Assembly: GCF_012272835.1 (NCBI RefSeq)
Contig: NZ_JAAWWK010000002.1
Span: 62,001-126,000 of the forward strand
Origin: Spongiibacter thalassae
GTDB taxonomy: Bacteria; Pseudomonadota; Gammaproteobacteria; Pseudomonadales; Spongiibacteraceae
Reading direction: 5' to 3'
DNA length: 64,000 nucleotides
A program made the translations under genes and the position numbers. This document shows, piece by piece, positions 45,808-52,856 of the stretch. The notes below the pieces were generated by a model. The model was not told the DNA's origin and made no database searches. It saw nothing but the letters and a program-made list of their open reading frames with translations. Numbering within the stretch: position 1 is the stretch's first letter; the number at the start of each line of letters is the position of its first letter.

Positions 45808-45826
45808 GATTTTCTTCGGAATTTGA

Positions 45827-45870
45827 TGGTGGGCCGTGATGGATTCGAACCATCGACAATTGGTTAAAAG
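45827..45870 (-). tRNA. tRNA-Lys(UUU) 3'-half fragment, probable attachment site (attL/attR)
   Basis: Read on the minus strand, the fragment begins with an anticodon loop CTTTTAA (anticodon TTT), then the 3' anticodon stem CCAAT, a short variable loop TGTC, a complete T arm (GATGG-TTCGAAT-CCATC), and the acceptor strand ACGGCCC plus ACCA. The 5' half (acceptor GGGCCGT, D arm) is absent to the right. The block therefore runs from position 32 of the anticodon loop to the 3' end, which is what integrases crossing over in the anticodon loop duplicate. The intact tRNA gene would be expected at the far right end of the inserted DNA, outside the window. Confidence 0.75.
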
Positions 45871-46023
45871 AAAACATTTCCGTGTTTTTTGTAATCTACA
45901 TAAATACATATACAAATTAAGATTTAGTCAATGTGTGTTCTAAGTTACTGTGACCTTAAATAGTCTGGAATTTGAGGCTTGCTAGCTATTTATAAACAGA
46001 GTTATCCGAAGTGGTTTTATAGA

Positions 46024-47085
46024 TCAAAGGCCTTCACGGGTTTTGATAATGCCATTGGATCCTGCAGGAAGACTAAACGAAACTCCGTCCTCACCGATCG
46101 TATAGTTCTTGAATATTTTGTCGGCACCATCGAGATACAGCGCTTTCTGTCCAGGAATCACCATGGGAGGAACAATATGGTAGTAGAGCAGGTGGCCGAC
46201 ATTGGCGTCCCTTGCTGTTTCTGCGGCTTCTACCGGGCTGGCGTGATAATCCAGAATATCGTGTGTCACCTTTGCCATTACGGTGTTCCCTGTGTTTCTG
46301 GCAACCTTGTTCATGAGTCCAACAAGGTTGGGTGATAATGCTTCATGAACAAGGAGATCTACGCCCTTGGCAAAGTATGCGACATTGTCGGATTTTATAG
46401 TGTCACCTGTGATCAAAAGCGAGCGATCCTTATAGGAAAAGCGATAACCAACAGCGGGTTCTACCGGGGCATGCTCTACCGAAAAGACCTCAATTTTGAG
46501 ATCCGCCGTCTTTACCAGTGTTGTTAGTATACCCTTTTCAGGTTGTTGGAAAGGACGTGCCTGTAAACCTGCGCCGCTTGCCGGGGCGACGACATCACCG
46601 TGGTGCTCATGGCGGTAATGGAAGTCATATTGATAGGCCTGATTAAAGCCGGCAACGACATTTCCTACCCCTTGGGGCCCGTAAACCGGAAGTGGGCTAG
46701 TGTTAGCGCGGCTGGCCCATCGGAGAGTCGCCATTTCACCCAGACCATCGATATGGTCGGAGTGGAAATGTGTTAGAAAAACAGCTTCAATATCGCCAAT
46801 GTTATATCCCATTCGGCCGATATTGCGAGTGCCATCGGTTCCAGCGTCTACAACAAACATTTGCTGACCTGCGATGACCAAAACGCAGGGGCCGGAAGCA
46901 GAAGGCGCTGGCATTGGCCCACCTGCGCCACACAGGGCCAGATGTAGCCCGTCATCCAAATCCTGCGAGGCCTGAGCTGACAGGCGTGCCTCGAGACCTT
47001 TCTCCATAATTTTGCTGGTAAGACCCGCAGGCATACAAGCCGCGAGAGAGGTCGCAAGAATCAGTGTGATAATTTTTTTGTACAT
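46024..47085 (-). CDS. MBL-fold metallo-hydrolase lipoprotein
   Basis: A 353-residue protein. A lipoprotein signal is visible (ILATSLAAC, Cys 17). The metallo-beta-lactamase fold follows, with the zinc motif THFHSDHIDG (His106, His108, Asp110, His111), a TGDT strand near residue 230, and a later histidine in THDILDYHAS. The layout is like RNase Z/arylsulfatase AtsA-type MBL proteins; Pseudoalteromonas AtsA is a zinc arylsulfatase of this class, so a third sulfatase is possible but unproven. It starts 40 bases after the TonB receptor stop and is surely in its transcript. Confidence 0.88.
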   Translation of the reverse strand: MYKKIITLILATSLAACMPAGLTSKIMEKGLEARLSAQASQDLDDGLHLALCGAGGPMPAPSASGPCVLVIAGQQMFVVDAGTDGTRNIGRMGYNIGDIEAVFLTHFHSDHIDGLGEMATLRWASRANTSPLPVYGPQGVGNVVAGFNQAYQYDFHYRHEHHGDVVAPASGAGLQARPFQQPEKGILTTLVKTADLKIEVFSVEHAPVEPAVGYRFSYKDRSLLITGDTIKSDNVAYFAKGVDLLVHEALSPNLVGLMNKVARNTGNTVMAKVTHDILDYHASPVEAAETARDANVGHLLYYHIVPPMVIPGQKALYLDGADKIFKNYTIGEDGVSFSLPAGSNGIIKTREGL

Positions 47086-47125
47086 ATGCAGACGCTCCTG
47101 CCGATATTTGATTTATTTATGGTGG

Positions 47126-49510
47126 TCAGTTTTCACCAAAGGTATAGCGCACATCCAGGGTATAGGTCGGGTCGCTGTGCTCTGCCAGGGCAACGTAATT
47201 GCCGGCATTGCGCGGGCTATCAAGAAAGATGGTGCGAGATTGTTCGGAGGTCAAATTTTTCGCGTTGATGACCACGCTTAAGCCGTTATCGAATTGTTTC
47301 AAGCCCAGCCTCAGATTAACCTTGGTAGTGGCTTCCTGGAAAGCTTCTCTATCCAGATCGATATCCAGGTAGTGCTCCCCTTGATGAAGAATATCCAGAC
47401 CGATCAGCACGCCCCACTGATCACTGATAGGAAACTTGAGAGATGGGTACAGACTGGCTGATATCTTGGGTGCGTAGGGCACTTCACGGCCGGTAAGATC
47501 CTGTCGTGGAATCTCTGTGCCGCACTCGGATGGGTTGCTGTCTGTGGTTTGCGTTGCCGTACCCGGAGCGCATGGATAACTATCATAGGTTGTGTCAGAT
47601 ACGCCGAGGCTGCCGGCGACCGTCAGGGCCTGCCAATCTGGTAACCACTGAAAATCCAGCTCGAAACCCTTGCCGACCGCTGCGGCTGCGTTAACCGTGG
47701 TGAACTGTATACCGTTAAAGGCCTGTACCTGAAGGTTTTTATAATCCACATGATAAGCGGTTAAATTAAGTTGCAGCGTTTTGTCCAACAGGAAGCTCTT
47801 TATGCCGATTTCCTTGGAAACGGCTGTTTCTTTGTCGTAAGTCGTATCAATCGGTGATATTAGCGGGCCACTCACACCGCCGCCTTTAGTGCCTTTACTG
47901 ACAACGGTAAACAGTCGTACGTCGTCCCAAACCTCCCATGAGAAGGCCAGTTTGGGTGACAAATCGCTTTCGTTAGCGTCATAGGATTCAAAGAAATCCT
48001 GCTGTCCACCGATTTGCCTGGCGATGACGGCGCTGTCAGATTTCGACCCGGTAATCCCTTCTTTGTCTTCCTCGCCGTAGCGCGTACCGAGTGTCAGGTC
48101 CATGCGGTCTGTTAAGTACCAGGTGAACTGAGCGAATGCCGAGTGGGATGTGTTTTTCAACGCGGAAACATTGCGGGTGATCGCTTTGTCCTTGTTGGGA
48201 TCGCCGGCAGCTGCTCGATCAGCGGAAATAAGAGTTGCAGCAGCCACAGGTGCGACCGCCGCTGGCATTCCGCCTTGCCCAGCCCGCAATGCCTCCTCGA
48301 GGCCGTCGTAGTAAATAGTGCTAAATTGTGTCGCGGCGGCATCTGATTGGTAGGCAAAAAGCCCGGTGGCAAAGTCGATGCCACGGCCCCAGCCGAATGG
48401 TGCTTCCAAGTCGCCGGTAAAGCGTAATTCCAGGGATTTCTGTTCGAAGCCTTCGGGGCCGTCCGTACCCAACTCGGAAAATTGGACGGGGCTGAAATCG
48501 GAATCCAGCAGGAAGGGCGAGCGAATTTCGGCAGCATTAGCGATTAAGGCAACTTCCAGAGTTGGGATAGGGCCTACGTCTTTGAAAAATGCTGTAGCGT
48601 TAAGTGTAAGCGACTGTGAATTTCTTTTATTGAACTCATCACTGTCAGCAGACGATTTTCCATTATAAACATCGTCTTCAAATTGCGGGTCAGCTTCACG
48701 GTACACCTCCGCCGCGCGGGGTGTTGCCTTTTGGTATTGAAGGCCGTAACCGTTAACTTCTGATTCGGTCTGGAAATAATCCAGCCCCAGGGCAAGCCAA
48801 TCACTAGCGTCCCAGGCCATTCTAAGACGAAAGGATTCTTCTTGCAGTTTCAGTTCCTTATCTAATGTGGTGTTGTAGTTGCCGGTTTCCCGTTCGCGCG
48901 TGCGAAATGACAAACGTGCACCCACTTTGTCTGACAGTAGCGGGAATGACAAGCCACCCTCAATGCGACGTTCGTTAAGAGACCCATTCGCTACATTAAT
49001 ATAACCAACCGGCTCAGTGGCTGGAGCTCGTGTGGTGAAATTGAGTACACCAGAGACCGTGTTCTTGCCAAACAGCGTACCTTGCGGGCCCCGCAGTACT
49101 TCAACGCGCTCCATATCAAACGCGCCATCGTTCGTAAAAGTGGCGCGCCCGTAATAAACATCATTGATCACAATGCCTACCGAGGGTTCTATATTTCTCG
49201 CTAGTGGCGGTGTACCAAAGCCACGAATACTCAATACCGGGTTAGAATTATTCGAATTAAATTTAACATTAGGGGTATATTGCACCATATCCTGTGCATC
49301 AACCAACGCGGCTTCGCTCGCCAATTCGCCACCCACAACAGACACTGATGCAGGCACATCAATCAGACCCTGCTCCCGTTTTTGGGCAGTAACTATTACC
49401 TCTTCTATCGTGCGTTCGCCGGCAACGCTGCCGGAAACCAGGCAAGCGAGAAGGGGAGGCAGTGTCAGGATTGGAAACCAGTCAATTTGTTTTTGCTTAT
49501 TGTAGGTCAT
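47126..49510 (-). CDS. TonB-dependent outer-membrane receptor
   Basis: A 794-residue receptor. After a signal sequence the TonB box EEVIVTAQKRE is at residues 36-46. The plug carries VPASVSVVGGEL, LSIRGFGTPP and VLRGPQGTLFGKNTVSGVLN, and the 22-stranded barrel ends in YTLDVRYTFGEN with the usual aromatic strand end. It belongs to the broad FyuA/CirA-like group used by marine and sphingomonad bacteria for carbohydrates, siderophores or aromatic and terpenoid compounds. A TGGCA-N7-TGCCA operator overlies its predicted promoter. A truncated paralogue lies at 56278-57012. Confidence 0.93.
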   Translation of the reverse strand: MTYNKQKQIDWFPILTLPPLLACLVSGSVAGERTIEEVIVTAQKREQGLIDVPASVSVVGGELASEAALVDAQDMVQYTPNVKFNSNNSNPVLSIRGFGTPPLARNIEPSVGIVINDVYYGRATFTNDGAFDMERVEVLRGPQGTLFGKNTVSGVLNFTTRAPATEPVGYINVANGSLNERRIEGGLSFPLLSDKVGARLSFRTRERETGNYNTTLDKELKLQEESFRLRMAWDASDWLALGLDYFQTESEVNGYGLQYQKATPRAAEVYREADPQFEDDVYNGKSSADSDEFNKRNSQSLTLNATAFFKDVGPIPTLEVALIANAAEIRSPFLLDSDFSPVQFSELGTDGPEGFEQKSLELRFTGDLEAPFGWGRGIDFATGLFAYQSDAAATQFSTIYYDGLEEALRAGQGGMPAAVAPVAAATLISADRAAAGDPNKDKAITRNVSALKNTSHSAFAQFTWYLTDRMDLTLGTRYGEEDKEGITGSKSDSAVIARQIGGQQDFFESYDANESDLSPKLAFSWEVWDDVRLFTVVSKGTKGGGVSGPLISPIDTTYDKETAVSKEIGIKSFLLDKTLQLNLTAYHVDYKNLQVQAFNGIQFTTVNAAAAVGKGFELDFQWLPDWQALTVAGSLGVSDTTYDSYPCAPGTATQTTDSNPSECGTEIPRQDLTGREVPYAPKISASLYPSLKFPISDQWGVLIGLDILHQGEHYLDIDLDREAFQEATTKVNLRLGLKQFDNGLSVVINAKNLTSEQSRTIFLDSPRNAGNYVALAEHSDPTYTLDVRYTFGEN

Positions 49511-49568
49511 TATTCGGTGCTCCGGTATTTCAAGCGCAAACGTGTTAAGGGATCTGAGCGATCCAATT

Positions 49569-49617
49569 ATTATGGCATCAATAGTGCCAATATGTGGTGT
49601 TAGCGGGTTAATGTCAA
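49569..49617 (-). promoter_or_regulatory. Promoter of the TonB receptor with operator A
   Basis: On the minus strand TTGACA (49617-49612) and CATATT (49594-49589) are 17 bases apart. The operator TGGCA-N7-TGCCA at 49573-49589 begins at the -10 element, so a bound repressor would block transcription. The -35 hexamer is also part of a 7-3-7 palindrome (49612-49628). Confidence 0.65.
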
Positions 49618-49628
49618 GTGTCTTGACA
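49612..49628. promoter_or_regulatory. Perfect 7-3-7 palindrome upstream of the TonB receptor
   Basis: TGTCAAG-tgt-CTTGACA forms a perfect inverted repeat just upstream of operator A. It contains TTGACA on both strands and may be a second regulator site or simply back-to-back -35 elements. Confidence 0.4.
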
Positions 49629-49698
49629 CCTTATTGCGCGGATTTTGATAACTCGTTGATTTAAAGCGCGATATGATGAGTGCCGGAGTGTGGCGCGT

Positions 49699-50289
49699 TT
49701 ACTGGCGCGCGAGAATATCCTTGAGAAGAGTGGTAATAATTTCGCGACTGGTGGACTTGCTCAGTCCCTGGTGTTCACGCAGACGGTGCCACATTTCAAA
49801 AGAGGCTATGGCGTCGACCGCTTCGCGATAAGCTTTATCGAGTTTAGTGATTTCTGGTAGCCAGTCGTCAAGATCCTTGCGCAGCCCTCGCTGAATTTTT
49901 GCGTAGTTTTTCCGTAGAAAGTCGTACTTCCAGCGCTGCGCTGCAGTGGTCAATATGATATTGCTGTTTTGTTCGTACACTTCAGCGTGTTGCTCTACCG
50001 CGTGCTCTATACGTTCTTCAATCGTACCATTTCGATCACCGCCCAGCGTCAGCGCGATATATTTGTCACGAATAGTCTCATCAACGGCGACAAATAGGGT
50101 GCTCATATCGTCGAAGTGACGAAAGAAAGTGCGTAATCCAACGCCGGCTCGTTCTGCGATTTGCTGCGCTGTTGGAATCAGCACGCCTGCGTTAACTAGT
50201 TCCACCGCTGCGGCAACAATGGCAGCGCGACTGCGCTCTGTCCTCTGCCGACGTCCGTCAGCGGATTTCTGGGCGGTAGTTTCGGTCAT
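49699..50289 (-). CDS. TetR/AcrR family transcriptional regulator
   Basis: A 196-residue repressor-type protein. The helix-turn-helix spans about residues 22-65 (SRAAIVAAAVELVNAGV, then QQIAERAGVGLRTFFRHFDD). The ligand domain is acidic and helical with no family-specific signature I recognise. It lies between the TonB receptor and the divergent GST-sulfatase operon; operators A and B flank it, and a weaker half-matching site (50364-50380) sits in front of its own gene. It is the best candidate for the protein recognising the TGGCA-N7-TGCCA sites. Confidence 0.9.
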   Translation of the reverse strand: MTETTAQKSADGRRQRTERSRAAIVAAAVELVNAGVLIPTAQQIAERAGVGLRTFFRHFDDMSTLFVAVDETIRDKYIALTLGGDRNGTIEERIEHAVEQHAEVYEQNSNIILTTAAQRWKYDFLRKNYAKIQRGLRKDLDDWLPEITKLDKAYREAVDAIASFEMWHRLREHQGLSKSTSREIITTLLKDILARQ

Positions 50290-50363
50290 ATGCAGGATTC
50301 CTCAATGTGGCGTTACAAGCAGCTATTCATGCCATGAATAAAGCTGTGGGTCATTGTATATAG

Positions 50364-50380
50364 TGGCATATTCTATGTCT
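50364..50380. promoter_or_regulatory. Weak operator-like site before tetR-like gene
   Basis: TGGCA-N7-TGTCT keeps the left arm and spacing of the operator family but has only a partial right arm. It is closer to the tetR-like start (50289) than to the GST start and could serve autoregulation. Confidence 0.35.
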
Positions 50381-50428
50381 ATTGTTGCTAGCCGACAGAC
50401 CAAATAAAGTCGTTATAACTTTTCGATT

Positions 50429-50453
50429 ATATTGACATTGGTAGTGCCATAAT
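50429..50453 (+). promoter_or_regulatory. Operator B upstream of the GST-sulfatase operon
   Basis: TGACA-N7-TGCCA (50433-50449), followed by TAATAAT-like sequence. The left arm is part of a TTGACA hexamer (50432-50437) that may be the -35 element. It lies 52 bases before the GST-like start codon. Confidence 0.7.
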
Positions 50454-50500
50454 AATAGAGTCGATAGTTACTGTGGTTGTGTTAAAGGCTGGTGTGTTAA

Positions 50501-51544
50501 ATGGACAGACCTATTCGACTGCGACTTATCGGTGCGCCAGGGTCGCCGTATACCCAAAAAATGTTGGGCCTCCTGCGCTATCGTCAAATTCCCTATGACG
50601 TAATGTGGGGGATGCCGGAGGTTGTGCTGGAGCAGATGCACGTAGCCAAACCTAATATGGTTTTCATGCCAACATTTTTGTTTGACGATGACCTGGGGGA
50701 AGTTGTCGCGCACTGTGATTCAACACCGATCATTCGGGAGTTGGAGGCGCGCTACCCGGAGCGCACAGTATTGCCCCGCGATCCTGCGCTCGGCTTTATC
50801 GACTATTTACTTGAAGATTTTGCCGATGAGTGGGTTACCAAGTACATGTTCCATTACCGCTGGCACGCCGAGGTCGATGCGGATAATGCCGGAACGTTGT
50901 TGCCGCTGAGCGCTGGGCCTCATCTTAGCGACGATGAGGCGACCCAGCTCAAACAATTCTTCACCCAGCGCCAGATTTCCCGCCTCGAATATGTGGGTTC
51001 AAATGCACTGACAGCGCCGGTAATCGAAGCGAGCTATCGGCGTTTTCTGGTTGCGATGCAGGCTCATCTCGCACAGCGGCCTTTTCTGCTAGGGCAGCAA
51101 CCGGCTGCCAGCGATTTCGCGTTCTACGGGCAGCTAAGCCAGTTAGTTGGTTTTGACCCTACACCTCGGCGTATCGCCCATGAGTTATCACCTCGTACTG
51201 TCGGTTGGGTTTACATGATGAATGACTTATCGGGGTTGCAACCGAGCATTGACGGCTGGATGTCTTTGGAAGATCAGTCGGATACCCTACGGGGTCTATT
51301 GGCGGAGTGTGGTCGCGTGTACGTTCCAGCCTTGCTTGCTAACAATGCAGCAGTAAAAGCCGGCGAAAAGCATTGGTCGACCGAGATAGATGGCTGTGAC
51401 TGGCAGCAACGCTCGTTTCCGTACCAGTCCAAATGTTTGGCATGGATTAATGGAGCCTATCAGTCGCTGACTGCCCGGGATAAAAATCGCGTAGATCGTG
51501 TGCTTGAGGGGACCGGCTGTGAAGATATGTTAAAGGCCGATTAG
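50501..51544 (+). CDS. Glutathione S-transferase-like protein
   Basis: A 347-residue protein. The thioredoxin-like N-domain begins RLRLIGAPGSPYTQKMLGLL with RYRQIPYDV and, around residue 75, CDSTPIIRELEARYP. The helical C-domain contains RPFLLGQQPAASDFAFYGQL. About 100 extra C-terminal residues end in VLEGTGCEDML. The same family occurs at 12931-13881 and as a decayed gene at 57011-57308. First gene of a five-gene operon under operator B. Its long tail and lack of an obvious catalytic Ser/Tyr/Cys make glutathione use uncertain. Confidence 0.86.
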   Translation: MDRPIRLRLIGAPGSPYTQKMLGLLRYRQIPYDVMWGMPEVVLEQMHVAKPNMVFMPTFLFDDDLGEVVAHCDSTPIIRELEARYPERTVLPRDPALGFIDYLLEDFADEWVTKYMFHYRWHAEVDADNAGTLLPLSAGPHLSDDEATQLKQFFTQRQISRLEYVGSNALTAPVIEASYRRFLVAMQAHLAQRPFLLGQQPAASDFAFYGQLSQLVGFDPTPRRIAHELSPRTVGWVYMMNDLSGLQPSIDGWMSLEDQSDTLRGLLAECGRVYVPALLANNAAVKAGEKHWSTEIDGCDWQQRSFPYQSKCLAWINGAYQSLTARDKNRVDRVLEGTGCEDMLKAD

Positions 51545-51580
51545 CGACACCTGGTCGCGTATATAACTTAAAGGAGCTGG

Positions 51581-52450
51581 ATGATGGATATCAAGAAAAT
51601 TTTAAAGGTTGGTTTGCCGTTCATCGCGGGAACCCTCGCTGTTATAGCAATTGCGTTACCGACAATTCTGCACAACGCGGGCCTGCACCCCGAGTATACC
51701 GGTGAGGTATCTAAGTATCCTGGCGGCAAGGCACTGATCATCACTACCAGTCACGGAGTGTTATCGGAGCCTGGCCTGGACGTTGGGCCCGCCACGGGTG
51801 TGGCGGCCTCTGAAATGACCCATCCTTACTATGTATTTCAGGAGGCTGGCATGGACGTTGACGTTGCCAGCATTCAGGGTGGATCAATACCAATAGACCC
51901 TCAGACACTTTCCTACCCGATAATCACAGACCATGATAAACGCTTTTTGGAGGACAGTATTTTTCAGGCGAAAGCCAGCAATTCGATTGCTGTGAGGGAT
52001 GTAGATATCAGCAAGTACGATGTTATTTTTCTCGCAGGCGGGTGGGGGGCTGCCTATGATATGGGTAATTCAGAGGAGTTGGCGGCACTGATCAGCGCCG
52101 CGTACTATTCGCCGAAAGCGCCGGTGGTCGCATCAGTCTGCCATGGCGCTCTGGGCTTGATAGGTGCCAAAGATAACGACGGTAAACTCTTGATCGAAGG
52201 GCGTCGGGCGACAGGGGTCACCGACAAGCAGGTTAAAGAGCTGGGCATCAAGGTTACCCCGATGCACCCGGAAACTGAGCTGCGCAAAGCCGGTGCAGTC
52301 TTTGAAAGCGCCACGGCTTTCCGGGATATCTTTGCCACTTGGGTGACAGTAGATGACGAACAACGCTTTGTGACCGGGCAGAACCAGAACTCCGGGCTGG
52401 AAGCTGCGTACACGTCGGTAAATATTCTGGCACAGCGAAAAATTCAATAA
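51581..52450 (+). CDS. Membrane-anchored DJ-1/PfpI family protein
   Basis: A 289-residue protein. A hydrophobic helix at residues about 10-30 is followed by a class I amidotransferase-like fold: KALIITTSHGVL, YDVIFLAGGWGAAYDMG (oxyanion strand), and the nucleophile elbow ASVCHGALGLIG with Cys187. The anchor suggests the enzyme sits on the periplasmic face, unusual for DJ-1/PfpI proteins, which are mostly cytosolic. Family activities include deglycation, glyoxalase III and hydratase reactions. AAGGAG precedes the ATG. It is 36 bases after the GST-like gene. Confidence 0.86.
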   Translation: MMDIKKILKVGLPFIAGTLAVIAIALPTILHNAGLHPEYTGEVSKYPGGKALIITTSHGVLSEPGLDVGPATGVAASEMTHPYYVFQEAGMDVDVASIQGGSIPIDPQTLSYPIITDHDKRFLEDSIFQAKASNSIAVRDVDISKYDVIFLAGGWGAAYDMGNSEELAALISAAYYSPKAPVVASVCHGALGLIGAKDNDGKLLIEGRRATGVTDKQVKELGIKVTPMHPETELRKAGAVFESATAFRDIFATWVTVDDEQRFVTGQNQNSGLEAAYTSVNILAQRKIQ

Positions 52451-52466
52451 TAACGAGGTTATAGCC

Positions 52467-52856
52467 ATGCAATGGTTGTTGAAAATACCGGTTTCCCTAA
52501 TTGGTGTGCTGATGTTAAGTATGGGGCTACGCTGGTTGATGGCTCCGTCGGGTATTGCCAGCGAACTGGGTATGCCGCTGTTGGATGGCGCGGGACTGAG
52601 TACGCAGATAGGCGATCTCTCGGCTTTTTTTCTTTGCATCGGCGTGTTTACTTTGATGGGGCTAAGTACCCGATGGCCACACTGGTACTACGCTGCGGCC
52701 TTGCTGCTAGGCCTCACTGCTTTCGGTCGAGTTCTGGCCTGGCTGCTCCACGGAGCGGCGTTCCTGCCGAAAGTCATAGGCCCCGAGGTATTTTTCACCG
52801 TTATTCTGCTTCTGGCGGCGCGCATACTGTGCACTAAATCGGAACGCCCATCGTGA
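52467..52856 (+). CDS. DUF4345 family small membrane protein
   Basis: A 129-residue inner-membrane protein with four hydrophobic segments (about residues 5-25, 50-67, 73-92 and 105-122), matching the DUF4345 pattern (SMGLRWLMAPSGIASELG; IGDLSAFFLCIGVFTLMGL). No function is known. The stop overlaps the sulfatase GTG start by four bases. Confidence 0.82.
   Translation: MQWLLKIPVSLIGVLMLSMGLRWLMAPSGIASELGMPLLDGAGLSTQIGDLSAFFLCIGVFTLMGLSTRWPHWYYAAALLLGLTAFGRVLAWLLHGAAFLPKVIGPEVFFTVILLLAARILCTKSERPS

Noticed and set aside
45827-45870. An intact tRNA gene
   Set aside because: Only the 3' half is present; no 5' acceptor strand or D arm is found in the 100 bases to the right, so it is called a fragment.
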